Shown one piece after another: positions 28,442 through 37,529 of a DNA stretch of 64,000 nt (within the stretch, counting starts at the first letter, position 1; the number at the start of each line of letters is the position of its first letter). The notes under the pieces were generated by a model. That model made no database searches. It was not told the origin of the DNA and saw only the letters and a list, made by a program, of their open reading frames with translations. The position numbers and the translations under genes were made by a program. Source of the stretch: Syntrophaceae bacterium (GTDB lineage: Bacteria; Desulfobacterota; BSN033; UBA1163); the NCBI GenBank assembly GCA_013388635.1, contig JACAEX010000088.1, forward strand, positions 20,667 to 84,666. The letters are read 5' to 3'.

Positions 28442-29137
28442 ATGAAGGCTTCAATTATTGACCGGCGCCAATTCCTGGCCTTATCCGGTACGGGTTTGGT
28501 ATCAGTCTTAATCGGCCAGGCCAAAATCTGTTTGGCCAAGACAGGAAAGGAGGAAAAGATGGTCTACACAGCAAAGGATTACAGTCGACTTTTGGGGATG
28601 GAGGGGTTCAGTGAAACCCTCCTGAAGAATCACTTCACACTTTACCAGGGGTATGTCACCAATACGAATAAGCTGATGGAATCTCTCGCTCAGATGTTCA
28701 AGGAGGGAAAGGGTGCTACGCCTGAATTTGCGGAATTGAGAAGAAGACTCGGATGGGAATTCAACGGGATGAGGCTCCATGAGTACTACTTCGAAAATCT
28801 GGGAAGCAAGGCTGGGTTGGACAAGGGGGGCAAATTATTCAAAAAGCTCTCTGAGGATTTCAGCAGCTATGAAAACTGGGAAAAGGAGTTTAAGGCCACA
28901 GGGACGATGCGAGGAGTCGGATGGGCCGTTCTTTATCAGGATAACCTCGCTGGAAGGCTGATCAATTTCTGGATCAATGAGCACGACGTCGGACACCCTG
29001 CCGGGTGTACACCGATACTGATATTGGATGTCTTTGAGCACGCCTTTATGATCGATTATGGGTTGAAAAGGGCCGATTACATTGAGGCCTTCTTCAAGAA
29101 CGTTGACTGGAAGGCTGCCGAGAACCGGCTCAAGTAG
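28442..29137 (+). CDS. exported iron/manganese superoxide dismutase-family protein
   Basis: ATG 28442 is preferred over the track's GTG 28412 because it starts a twin-arginine-like signal (DRRQFLALSGTGLVSVLIG). About 231 residues. The SOD fold is visible: a first ligand His in LKNHFTLYQGYV, a His in GMRLHEYYFENL in place of the usual WNHxFYW, and the C-terminal DVFEHAFMIDYGLKRADYI that supplies Asp and His. It would convert superoxide to peroxide and oxygen in the periplasm. The second ligand context is unusual, so metal choice or activity may differ from SodB. It sits between a probable redox selenoprotein and a multihaem cytochrome. Confidence 0.8.
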   Translation: MKASIIDRRQFLALSGTGLVSVLIGQAKICLAKTGKEEKMVYTAKDYSRLLGMEGFSETLLKNHFTLYQGYVTNTNKLMESLAQMFKEGKGATPEFAELRRRLGWEFNGMRLHEYYFENLGSKAGLDKGGKLFKKLSEDFSSYENWEKEFKATGTMRGVGWAVLYQDNLAGRLINFWINEHDVGHPAGCTPILILDVFEHAFMIDYGLKRADYIEAFFKNVDWKAAENRLK

Positions 29138-29195
29138 AGATTTGAGAAAGCTTCAGTCTTTTTCACTACGCTCAAAGAAGGTTTAGATCTCTCTT

Positions 29196-29228
29196 TCAGG
29201 AGAGGGGATGGAAAGACCCCTCTCCTGA
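29196..29228. terminator. strong stem-loop between SOD and HAO genes
   Basis: TCAGGAGAGGGG / CCCCTCTCCTGA form a perfect 12-base-pair stem with a nine-base loop, 58 bases after the SOD stop. No T-run follows, so it may be a terminator of uncertain strength, a transcript stabiliser or an attenuator. Confidence 0.55.
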
Positions 29229-29308
29229 GATTCCGCAGCCTTCAAACCAGAGGAAATCCGCAACTCCTGAATTTCCGAATTGGATTAGCTAAGGAAGGAA
29301 GGGGGCAT

Positions 29309-30553
29309 ATGAGAAAAACGTTATTTTACACAATTCTTTTGAGTTGCCTGGGCACAGTTTTTACACCTTCAGCTTTTGCTCAGGTCTGTGTGGAGTGTCA
29401 CAAGAAGGTCACCCCTGGGATTGTTAACGATTGGCTTTTGAGCAAACACAATAAGAACAAAATTAGTTGCTCGGAATGCCATGGCGATCAGCACAGATCA
29501 GCCCAGGATGTAGCAAAGGTTAAAATTCCAACGCCGGATACTTGCGCCAACTGCCATGAGGCCCGGGTGAAACAATTCGAGGCCGGAAAACATGCCTTCG
29601 CCTGGGCGGCCATGAAGGCCATGCCCACCGCCCACTGGCAACCCATGGCCTTGATGGAAGGGATGAAGGGCTGTGGAGGCTGCCATAAGATCGGATTGAA
29701 GACCGAGTCAGAGATCAAGGAGTTGAAAAAGGGCGGAGCTGGTTTTGGCGTTGCCTCCTGCGATGCCTGCCATACCCGACACACCTTTTCTGTTCAAGAG
29801 GCCAAGCAACCTCAGGCCTGTCAGACCTGCCATATGGGATTCGATCATCCTCAGTGGGAGATGTACTCGGGTTCAAAACATGGGGTTCGGTACCTATTGA
29901 AACAGAATAAAACTCTTCCGCAAACAGCCTCTGCCCCAACATGTCAGACCTGTCATATGCAGGGTGGAAATCACGAAGTTAGAACCCCTTGGGGATTTCT
30001 TGCTGTTAGGCTCCCAATGCCTGAAGATAAACAATGGGCAAATGACCGAGTAACTATTCTCCAGGCCCTCGGAGTGCTCGACCCGGATGGAAAACCAACA
30101 GGACGGCTGGATGTGGTAAAGGCAGCGGATGTAGCCCGGCTCACCCAGGAGAGCTGGCAAAAAGAGCGGGATAAGATGATCAAAACCTGTAACCGATGCC
30201 ATTCCATCAATTTTGCAAAGGCCGAACTTGCAAAGGGCGATCAGATTATTAAAGAGGCGGATCGATTGATGGCAGAAGCTATCCGGACAGTGGCTGGTCT
30301 GTACAGAGATGGTATCCTCCCCAAACCCAAAAACTACGCTTATCCATTTCCAGACCTCCTCACCTTCCACGACGCCCCAACGACGATTGAGCAAAAACTC
30401 TTTGTCATGTTCCTTGAGCACCGGATGAGGACATTCCAGGGAACATTCCATGCCAATCCAGATTATGCCCTCTGGTATGGATGGAGCGAGATGCAGAGGG
30501 ATCTGACCGGGATCAAGGAAAAGGCAACAGAGATGCGTGAAAAGAAGAAGTGA
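29309..30553 (+). CDS. octahaem cytochrome c, hydroxylamine oxidoreductase (HAO) family
   Basis: 414 residues with a signal peptide (to about 24) and eight CxxCH motifs: CVECH, CSECH, CANCH, CGGCH, CDACH, CQTCH twice and CNRCH. The segment TAHWQPMALMEGMKGCGGCH and the long cytochrome-free C-terminal helix region are characteristic of the HAO family. In nitrifiers HAO oxidises hydroxylamine; in anaerobes HAO-like enzymes are thought to reduce nitrite or hydroxylamine to ammonium. Which applies depends on the Tyr crosslinked to the catalytic haem, which I cannot place with certainty. AAGGAAGG precedes the ATG. The CopD/b5 fusion downstream could link it to the membrane quinone pool. Confidence 0.88.
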   Translation: MRKTLFYTILLSCLGTVFTPSAFAQVCVECHKKVTPGIVNDWLLSKHNKNKISCSECHGDQHRSAQDVAKVKIPTPDTCANCHEARVKQFEAGKHAFAWAAMKAMPTAHWQPMALMEGMKGCGGCHKIGLKTESEIKELKKGGAGFGVASCDACHTRHTFSVQEAKQPQACQTCHMGFDHPQWEMYSGSKHGVRYLLKQNKTLPQTASAPTCQTCHMQGGNHEVRTPWGFLAVRLPMPEDKQWANDRVTILQALGVLDPDGKPTGRLDVVKAADVARLTQESWQKERDKMIKTCNRCHSINFAKAELAKGDQIIKEADRLMAEAIRTVAGLYRDGILPKPKNYAYPFPDLLTFHDAPTTIEQKLFVMFLEHRMRTFQGTFHANPDYALWYGWSEMQRDLTGIKEKATEMREKKK

Positions 30554-30562
30554 TGGTTCATA

Positions 30563-30602
30563 GCGGCCATCCCTGCGCAGCCTCGATCGGGCATGGCCGC
30601 TT
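30563..30602. terminator. stem-loop after the HAO gene
   Basis: AGCGGCCAT / ATGGCCGCT, a perfect nine-base-pair inverted repeat with a 22-base loop, starting 10 bases after the stop. There is no T-run, so termination is possible but not certain. Confidence 0.45.
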
Positions 30603-30711
30603 GCGCATCGCCTATGAGGAGGTTTCAAGCTTCCTGATAAATTGAATTTTCAGGGATCCCCGAGACAGATCTTCTTGCCTGCCCACTCTTTTTTTCTTAT
30701 AATGACCACTT

Positions 30712-31629
30712 ATGAAAATCAATTCAAGATATCCCTTTTTGATCGTTGTCCTCTTATTTTCTATCAGTCTGCCCACGCTCTCCCATTCAACTCCCGAATA
30801 TGCAGAGCAGACAGGATTCGAGTGTCAACGATGTCATGTCGATCTCACCGGAGGAAAGCTAACAAAGACCGGGGAGGACTTCAGAGAGGATTTAAAAACC
30901 AAGGGCCCGTATCAGCCACTTCGTCCCATTCAAAAAGTGATTCGTCTCATCCTTGGATACATCCATCTGATCACAGCCATCGCCTGGTTCGGGACCATCC
31001 TATATGTCCACATCCTCTTAAAACCGGCCTACGCTGCAAAGGGACTTCCAAAGGGAGAGTTGATCCTCGGATGGCTTAGCATAACGATCTTGACCATTAC
31101 GGGAATTTTATTGACCATTGCCAGAATTCCGGCATGGCAGGCTTTCTACACGACGCGATTCGGAATTTTATTGGGCATCAAGATCCTTCTCTTTATGATC
31201 ATGGTGAGCACAGCCGTCACTGTAACATTTCTGATCGGGCCAAAACTGAGAAAATCAAGCTCATCCGGGCTGCCCCAGAGCAAAGACAGGCTCGCACTGG
31301 AAGAGCTCTCACGGTTTGATGGGAAGGAGGGGAGGCCTGCCTACTTTGCCTATCACGGAAAGATCTATGACGTCAGTTCGAGCAGGCACTGGAAAGATGG
31401 AACTCATTTCAAAAAACATCACGCAGGCTACGACCTGACAGATCTGCTTGAAACTGCCCCCCATGGAGAAGAAAAAGTATTGCAGATGCCTCAAGCAGGA
31501 GAACTGGCCTCATTAGAAAAAAGAGCGGAAAAGTCTTCCCGTGAGAAGATATTCTATTTTATGGCCTACATGAACCTGATATTTGTCTTTTTGATCACCT
31601 TTATTATTGCCCTCTGGCGGTGGGGCTAA
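30712..31629 (+). CDS. haem c / CopD-like membrane / cytochrome b5-like fusion protein
   Basis: 305 residues with three units. After a signal peptide comes one c-type haem site (FECQRCHVDLTGG, about 37-45). A four-helix membrane region resembling CopD (about 75-185; GYIHLITAIAWFGTILYVHI with conserved His) follows. Then comes a cytochrome b5-like domain (about 195-260; GRPAYFAYHGKIYDVSSS, HHAGYDLTDLL, PHGEE) and a final membrane helix. Such a chain could carry electrons between membrane quinones and periplasmic cytochromes. It follows the HAO gene in the same direction and is a plausible redox partner, but this is inference from position. Confidence 0.78.
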   Translation: MKINSRYPFLIVVLLFSISLPTLSHSTPEYAEQTGFECQRCHVDLTGGKLTKTGEDFREDLKTKGPYQPLRPIQKVIRLILGYIHLITAIAWFGTILYVHILLKPAYAAKGLPKGELILGWLSITILTITGILLTIARIPAWQAFYTTRFGILLGIKILLFMIMVSTAVTVTFLIGPKLRKSSSSGLPQSKDRLALEELSRFDGKEGRPAYFAYHGKIYDVSSSRHWKDGTHFKKHHAGYDLTDLLETAPHGEEKVLQMPQAGELASLEKRAEKSSREKIFYFMAYMNLIFVFLITFIIALWRWG

Positions 31630-31631
31630 TT

Positions 31632-31797
31632 TAAATTGCAATAACCAAATCTCAAACTCCAAATAAACACCAATTACTCAATAACCGGATAACGAATCCT
31701 ATTCTTAATATTATTTCTTAGAACTTGGGGCATTGGAATTTTGGTTATTATTTGATTATTGGTTTTTGGAAATTGGTTATTACTGGATTATTCAAGA
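31632..31797. repeat. 'aataaccaaat ... ttggttatt' palindromic repeat region
   Basis: An AT-rich spacer with complementary ends (AATAACCAAAT near the left, TTTTGGTTATTATTTGATTA and more GGTTATT to the right). Related copies occupy 32515-32658, about 35960-36025 and about 48296-48370. Confidence 0.6.
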
Positions 31798-32513
31798 ATG
31801 CGGCCACCAGTCCACTCCAAGCCTGCTCGTTGGATGTTTTCTAACAAGAAGGGATAAAGAATTAACTCTTCCTCCTCGAAGTCGTAAAAATCAGGCCGGA
31901 TCTCCCTCAGTCTGTGTCTCAGCTTCCTGATCTCCTCTCTCGAAGAGAAGTTGGCCATGACCGCTGGGAAACAATCAATCCCTTCCTCTACCAGGTTTTC
32001 CAATGCCTTTATCTGTAAACCAAAGCCCTCTGATTTCGCTCCGGTTAACCGTGCGAAATCTTCGGCGCAGACTCCTTTCAGGCTAACCCGGACGTAAAGA
32101 TTGGGGAATCGGGACAGCTCCCTGGCATAAGAGCGATCGTGGCCGAGCAAAATGCCATTTGTCTCAAGGATGAAATGAATCTCTTTTGGAATGAGCTGGA
32201 GGACCCTCAGCAGATGAGACCGGTGAAGCGTGGGTTCGTTTCCACTGATCCTGACTTGATGAAACCCCTTCCTTCTTACAATGGAGAGGAGATTTTGAGC
32301 TACCTCCTCAGGTGAATAGAATCGCCCTGTTTCTTTCGGTCGAACGACGATGTGCCAGGACCAGCAGAAGAGACATCTCAAACAGCATCCGACACAGTCT
32401 GCGGTGGCAATCCCTCCATAAAATGGAGCAGGCCTGAACCGATAGTACTTCCTCTTCTCTTCAGATCCAATGATCCTTCCTACGCCTTCAGCCCTTTCGA
32501 CAGGATCGTACAC
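31788..32513 (-). CDS. radical SAM protein
   Basis: 241 residues with the radical SAM cluster motif embedded in a cysteine-rich stretch (ADCVGCCLRCLFCWSWH), which contains CxxxCxxC ending in FCW. GNEPTLH matches the family's SAM-contacting 'GGEP' motif, and FILETNG follows. It resembles pyruvate-formate-lyase-activating-type or AmmeMemoRadiSam-type enzymes. A MEMO-family gene exists at 49612-50838, and AmmeMemoRadiSam systems combine a MEMO and a radical SAM protein, but these two are not adjacent. The substrate is unknown. It sits between two repeat spacers and is not clearly in an operon. Confidence 0.82.
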   Translation of the reverse strand: MYDPVERAEGVGRIIGSEEKRKYYRFRPAPFYGGIATADCVGCCLRCLFCWSWHIVVRPKETGRFYSPEEVAQNLLSIVRRKGFHQVRISGNEPTLHRSHLLRVLQLIPKEIHFILETNGILLGHDRSYARELSRFPNLYVRVSLKGVCAEDFARLTGAKSEGFGLQIKALENLVEEGIDCFPAVMANFSSREEIRKLRHRLREIRPDFYDFEEEELILYPFLLENIQRAGLEWTGGRILE

Positions 32514-32514
32514 C

Positions 32515-32658
32515 TAAAATCCCAATAACCAAATTCAAAACCCAAAAAAGCTCCAGTCACCCAAAAAAACAATCAAACGGGTCTTTTTTTACATTTCAGT
32601 CATCGGAAGTTTTGGTTATTATTTGATTATTGGAGCTTGGGATTTGGTAACTCTGGAC
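32515..32658. repeat. second 'ccaataacca ... ggttattatttgattattgg' repeat
   Basis: The spacer upstream of the radical SAM gene has the same design as 31632-31797: CCCAATAACCAAATTC at one end and TTTTGGTTATTATTTGATTA at the other. Confidence 0.6.
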
Positions 32659-35352
32659 TTACATCCTCTCCCTTAGCTCCATGGCTTCAGAGACCAGTTC
32701 GATCACCTGATCAAATTGGAAGGGTTTGGAGATGATGAGATCGATCCCGCTCTCGCTCATCTTTTCTCTATTCAATTCCATTCCCCATCCCGTGATCATC
32801 ACGATGGGAGTTTTTGGATTCATTTCTTTGATCGTCTTCCCCACCTCCAATCCAGATATTTTTGGCATGCCGAGATCGGTGAAGACCAGGTCAAAGCTTT
32901 CGTTTTTGAATCGCTCAATCCCCTCCTCTCCATCCGAGGCGACCACCACCCGATGCCCTTTGACCTCGAGCATGCGGCAGAGGATATCCCGGACCGACTC
33001 CTCATCATCGATCACCAAAATCCGTGCAGGCTGGACCTCTGTCACCCGCTTCGATACCTTCTCCTCCACCTCTTTTCTTTCGGAGCCTACGGGAAGGTGG
33101 ATGATGAAGGTCGTCCCCTTGCCGGGTTCGCTCTCGATCAAGATCTCTCCCCCGTGCCGCTTGATGATCCCATAGGAGACGCTCATGCCAAGCCCTGAGC
33201 TGGGCACCCCCTTGGTCGTGAAGAATGGGTCAAACACCCTCTTCTTTACCTCCTCCGTCATTCCGATGCCGGTATCAGAGATCCTGACTTCAACCCGATG
33301 ATCCGTTTGTGGCCGGGTGGAGATGCTTAGCTGGCCTCCCTCTGGCATGGCGTCGACCGCATTGAAAATGATGTTGGTGAGCACCTCCCTCAACTCCGAT
33401 GGATTCCCCAGCACGAAAGGCACGTCCTCGAGACTTCTTGTCAGCTCGATCTGTATGCCTCTCTTCTGCGCCTGATCTTTCCAGCGGGGTTGGGTCACGT
33501 TGATCACTTCGGCAACAATCTCATTGATCGAGAGCAGAGTGAACTCCTTATCCCTTTTCACCCCTGTAAACTCCTGTATCCGGCGCACGGTCTCTGCTCC
33601 ATCCTTTGAAGCCTGCTCAATCGCCCTCAACCGTTCACGGATCTCTTCGGGCGAGAGATGATCTAACTGGTGGAAGAGGAGCTGGATGTTACCGACGATG
33701 ACGGCGAGGATGTTATTAAAATCGTGGGCCACGCCGCTGGCCATCTCTCCCATGGCCCTCAATTTCTCGGTCTGCACCATCTGATCCTGGGCCTGTTTCA
33801 GCTCTTCGAGTGTTCGTTTGAGATCGGAGAAGAGCCGGGCGTTCTCGATCGAGATAGCCATCTGACTGGCAAAGGAGGAGAGGACCTTGAGATCCTCCTC
33901 ATCAAACCCCATCAGCTCACGACTCTCGATGTCAAGAACCCCGATCAGCTGCCCCCTTCCTTTGAGCGGAAAGGCCACCTCTGATTTCCCTTCTTCCGTT
34001 CCGCGAATATATCTGGGGTCTTTCGATACATCAGCAACATAGAGCGGTTCGCCTGTGTGGGCCACCCAACCCACGATCCCATCCACCCCCACCCTGAGTC
34101 TCAGGTCTTTCACCTCTTCAAAATCCCTGCCCGAGACCGCTTTCATATAGAGCTCTTCCCTCTCCTGATCCAGAAAGAAGACACCGCATAACGCATACCC
34201 CCACTGCTCCCGGAGAAGTTCCAATGCCTTTTTGAGCAGCTCGTCGAGGTCGAGCGTCGACGAAAGGGCCTTCCCGACCTCATAAAGGGTCGTCAGCTGT
34301 CTGATCTTGGCCAAAGAGTCCTCATAGAGCCTCGCATTCCCTATAGCGATCGCAGCCTGGTGGGCAAAATTGAAGAGGAGGTCGATCTCGTTCTGTTGAA
34401 AGTGTTTGTGAGGATCTGAGCTATTCACCACCATCGCCCCGATGATCATCTCCCTGACGATCAGAGGAACCCCCAAGACCTCCTTAAAATGATAGGAATT
34501 GGGCTCTCCGATTCGGTCGGAATGGTAATCATAATCCTGGTAAACGACAGGGACCTTCCCCTTCACCACCTCCCCCACAACGCCGCCGGATGAGACCGGA
34601 AATTCGCTTCCCAGCAGAGACTCCGGCAGTCCATGGACGATGGCAATAGCGTAATTCTGTTTCCGGCTATCCCAGAGCGCAACTGCCCCCGATTCCGCGC
34701 CCAGCAGCCCGACCGCGCGCTCAATGATCTTCTGGAGGATCACCTGCAATTCAAGCCGGGAGGCTATCTCCTGGCTGATGGAATAGAGGATCCGCTGCTC
34801 TTCTAAACGTCTGACGTTCTCCGTATAGAGAAAGATCCTCTCCATGGCACCGCCGAGGACCTGACCGATGGCGTTGAAGAGGTCCCTGTCATAGGATGTA
34901 AATTTATGAAAATCCCTCCAGGCGATGTTCAGCGTGCCGTAGATCTTATCCCTCGCCTTCAAGGGGATGACCGCCAGGGATTTTAAACCCTCTTCGACCG
35001 CTGTTGAAGCTGCTTTGGGGTGGCCAGGATAATCCTCGATGAACACCGGCACACCGGTAAGGGCTACCTCGCCGGTGATCCCCTCGCTGGGGTTCAATCG
35101 CTTCGCTCTCTCCACAAACCTTCTGGAAAAGTTTCGTTGTGCCGCGAAGACCAGAGTCTCACCCTTCTCATCTAAAAGGTAGACCCCGGCAGAACGGACC
35201 CCTATCAGTTCCGTGACCTTATTCAGAGTGTTATTGAGGGCCTCATGGAGATCAACGGCTTCATTGACGGCCTGGCTGATTTCGGCAAGAATGGAGAACT
35301 CACTATTAAGTCTCTGAATCTCTTCTTCCAGATCTTTGAGCGATTTCTTCAT
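32659..35352 (-). CDS. hybrid histidine kinase with three GAF domains and a receiver
   Basis: 897 residues, no membrane segment. An N-terminal coiled coil leads to three GAF domains (about 20-175, 195-345, 360-510). A phosphotransfer box of the VAHDFNNILAVIVG type (His near 555), an ATPase lobe (FNAVDAMPEGGQ, SDTGIGM, SSGLGMSVSYG) and a C-terminal receiver (about 775-890; phospho-acceptor LVFTDLGMPKISG) follow. It is a cytosolic sensor of small ligands or redox state. The partner is unknown; the NtrC-type regulator at 41886-43289, which has no kinase beside it, is one candidate. Confidence 0.93.
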   Translation of the reverse strand: MKKSLKDLEEEIQRLNSEFSILAEISQAVNEAVDLHEALNNTLNKVTELIGVRSAGVYLLDEKGETLVFAAQRNFSRRFVERAKRLNPSEGITGEVALTGVPVFIEDYPGHPKAASTAVEEGLKSLAVIPLKARDKIYGTLNIAWRDFHKFTSYDRDLFNAIGQVLGGAMERIFLYTENVRRLEEQRILYSISQEIASRLELQVILQKIIERAVGLLGAESGAVALWDSRKQNYAIAIVHGLPESLLGSEFPVSSGGVVGEVVKGKVPVVYQDYDYHSDRIGEPNSYHFKEVLGVPLIVREMIIGAMVVNSSDPHKHFQQNEIDLLFNFAHQAAIAIGNARLYEDSLAKIRQLTTLYEVGKALSSTLDLDELLKKALELLREQWGYALCGVFFLDQEREELYMKAVSGRDFEEVKDLRLRVGVDGIVGWVAHTGEPLYVADVSKDPRYIRGTEEGKSEVAFPLKGRGQLIGVLDIESRELMGFDEEDLKVLSSFASQMAISIENARLFSDLKRTLEELKQAQDQMVQTEKLRAMGEMASGVAHDFNNILAVIVGNIQLLFHQLDHLSPEEIRERLRAIEQASKDGAETVRRIQEFTGVKRDKEFTLLSINEIVAEVINVTQPRWKDQAQKRGIQIELTRSLEDVPFVLGNPSELREVLTNIIFNAVDAMPEGGQLSISTRPQTDHRVEVRISDTGIGMTEEVKKRVFDPFFTTKGVPSSGLGMSVSYGIIKRHGGEILIESEPGKGTTFIIHLPVGSERKEVEEKVSKRVTEVQPARILVIDDEESVRDILCRMLEVKGHRVVVASDGEEGIERFKNESFDLVFTDLGMPKISGLEVGKTIKEMNPKTPIVMITGWGMELNREKMSESGIDLIISKPFQFDQVIELVSEAMELRERM

Positions 35353-35374
35353 CCTCCCTCCTCAACGAAAAACT

Positions 35375-35893
35375 TCACTCCACCAATATGACCCCGTAGA
35401 GATTTCTCTCTTCCTCATGGGATCGAACCACTTCAATAGGAAACCCATTGTCCCTTGCCGTTTTAAAGACATCGATACCACAGGCCTCCATCGCGGGCCT
35501 CGCCTCATACCCGTGCTTACAGACCCCCTTCGGATCGCAGGTTTTACAGAGACGGCAGGGGCCGGAGCCCATGCTCCACGCCTTATAGTACCCATCGAGA
35601 AAGATCTCAATCTCAAGACGGACGACCGTCTCATTGAAGCCCCTGGACCTCTCTCCCCTCTGCAGCCTTCGATGGAGCAAGATCGCCTTCTCATAGGAGT
35701 CGATCACCTTCCGCGTCACGTCCGGAGTTGGCGTACAGGGAGGACAACAGAGGCTCATCCCGAAACCCGGACATCCGAACTGGCACTTCATCCTCACCCA
35801 CTGAGCCGTGACAATGGAACGGGGATCGATCACCTTTGCTCCATCCATTCCCAACTCCAATGCCTTGTCGCAGTAGACCTCCAATCGCTTCAT
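35375..35893 (-). CDS. DUF2284-family cysteine-rich metal-binding protein
   Basis: 172 residues with 11 or more cysteines in family-typical groups: MKCQFGCPGFG, LCCPPCTPTP, and CRLCKTC followed by a further Cys (GVCKH). The segment AMEACGIDVFKTARDNGFPI near the end is also typical of DUF2284. Members are predicted to bind a metal or FeS cluster, and the function is unknown. It is 22 bases upstream of the hybrid kinase start in the same direction, so the two may be co-transcribed. Confidence 0.85.
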   Translation of the reverse strand: MKRLEVYCDKALELGMDGAKVIDPRSIVTAQWVRMKCQFGCPGFGMSLCCPPCTPTPDVTRKVIDSYEKAILLHRRLQRGERSRGFNETVVRLEIEIFLDGYYKAWSMGSGPCRLCKTCDPKGVCKHGYEARPAMEACGIDVFKTARDNGFPIEVVRSHEEERNLYGVILVE

Positions 35894-36020
35894 CCTCTCT
35901 CAATCCCCTCCTTTTCTGGCCAGTCATAATTGAACTTGATACCCGGGGGGCACATGGCAAATTCCAGTCCCCAAATAACCAAACCGGAATTTGGATCATC
36001 GGAGCTTTGGTTATTATTGC

Positions 36021-37433
36021 TTATTTCCTCTGGCTCAACTCCTTGATCTCTCGTTGCGCCTCCTCCCTTTCCGGGCTTCCTCTCTCCAACAAATCGAAAG
36101 CCGTCCTGAAATGGAGAAGGGCGTTCTTCGCCTCCCCTTTCAATTTAAAATGTTTCCCGAAATAGAAATGGGAAAGCCCCTTCTGGCCCATTCTTCCATA
36201 AACCGAACCGAGGCTATGATAGACCTCCACGAACTCAGGTGCCTCTTTCTGGATCTTCAGAAAGAGAGGCAGGGCCCTGGCAAATTCCCCCTTCTCCTGA
36301 TATGCTCTCCCGAGGTAATAAAGGCCTAATAGATCGACGCCCTGGTCCTGGCCGGCTCCTAAGGTCGGCTCGATTGTCTCAAGGTTTTCAATTGCCTGAT
36401 CCAGCTTTCCTGAAAGGAAATAGACGATGCCAAGCTCCCTCAAGGTATCCGTATCATTGGGCGCCAATGCCCGTGCCTTCTGAAGGGCCTCCAGCGATCT
36501 GTCCAGCCTCCCCGTCTTCCGGTAGGCAAGACCCAATCCGTAGTATCCCTCTAAATCCTTTGGGTTGTTCTCAACCAGTGACTGAAAATGAGCGATGGCA
36601 ACGTGGGGCTCCTTCTCTTCCACAAAGGCCTTCACCTGAATCTTTCTAAAATTGCCCGATGTCTTGAAAGGACCTTTCGGCCTCCCTCCTGCCTGGAGGA
36701 GGTTTTCCAAGAGCGAAATCCGGCTCTCCACCGCAGGGTGGGTCAAAAGATAGGGGGGTACCTTCGACCCGGAGGCCAGACCGATTTTATAAATCTTGCT
36801 AAGAAAAGTGATCAACCCGTTGGGATCATAACCTGCTTTAACCATATAGTTGAAACCGTTCTGATCTGCATCCGTCTCCATTTCTCGAGTATATTTCAAG
36901 GCAAGGGCCTCTGCCGTGGCTGTCGCCATGGCCGCAGCCGCCTCAGAACCTGCCCCCCCTCCCCCCAGTAGAACCCCGGCAAGAATGGCGGCAAAGGTGG
37001 CGATGTTAAGCCGTTTCGATTTCTCAATCAACTGGGCTACATGTCTCTGCATGACGTGGGCGATCTCATGGCTGAGCACTCCTGCGACCTCCTGTTCGTC
37101 CTCTGCTAAGGCAAGGAGCCCTGTGGTGACGAAGATGTAGCCGCCCGGAATGGCAAAGGCATTCGGATCAGGTCCATTGATCAGATAGAATTTGAAATCA
37201 AAAGGGCTTGGACCGATCTGGGCAACCAGGGAATGGCCCAACCTCTCTAAATAGGTCCGAAGGGTGAGGTCCCTTACCCACTCGACCTTCTTCTCCATCT
37301 CGAGGACGACCCTCTTGCCCAGCTTCTTCTCCTCCTCTACGGTCATGGCCAGGGTGCCTCGGCCAAAGCCTTCAAAGAGAAGGCAGAGAAGGAGAAGAAA
37401 GGCGATCTTAGAGAAGATTCTTCGGTGTATCAT
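36021..37433 (-). CDS. BepA-like M48 metalloprotease with TPR domain
   Basis: 470 residues. A signal peptide (about 1-30) is followed by an M48 peptidase domain with the zinc motif SHEIAHVMQRH, the third-ligand region TREMETDADQNG and a glycine/alanine-rich hydrophobic hairpin (AILAGVLLGGGGAGSEAAAA). TPR repeats fill about 285-465. The same order is found in BepA/YfgC, a periplasmic protease that assists or degrades stalled outer-membrane proteins such as LptD. It stands alone between an AT-rich repeat and a non-coding region. Confidence 0.93.
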   Translation of the reverse strand: MIHRRIFSKIAFLLLLCLLFEGFGRGTLAMTVEEEKKLGKRVVLEMEKKVEWVRDLTLRTYLERLGHSLVAQIGPSPFDFKFYLINGPDPNAFAIPGGYIFVTTGLLALAEDEQEVAGVLSHEIAHVMQRHVAQLIEKSKRLNIATFAAILAGVLLGGGGAGSEAAAAMATATAEALALKYTREMETDADQNGFNYMVKAGYDPNGLITFLSKIYKIGLASGSKVPPYLLTHPAVESRISLLENLLQAGGRPKGPFKTSGNFRKIQVKAFVEEKEPHVAIAHFQSLVENNPKDLEGYYGLGLAYRKTGRLDRSLEALQKARALAPNDTDTLRELGIVYFLSGKLDQAIENLETIEPTLGAGQDQGVDLLGLYYLGRAYQEKGEFARALPLFLKIQKEAPEFVEVYHSLGSVYGRMGQKGLSHFYFGKHFKLKGEAKNALLHFRTAFDLLERGSPEREEAQREIKELSQRK

Positions 37434-37529
37434 CTCCTCACCTCAAACTGTTTTAATATTACCATGTCCTCCCCGTTCTTACAACAACCAAAAAGGAGTA
37501 ATCGTTCACTCCTTCGTGGAAACTTTCCA

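Noticed and set aside
29894-30628. Minus-strand ORF of 244 codons
   Set aside because: Antisense to the octahaem cytochrome gene; no recognisable sequence.
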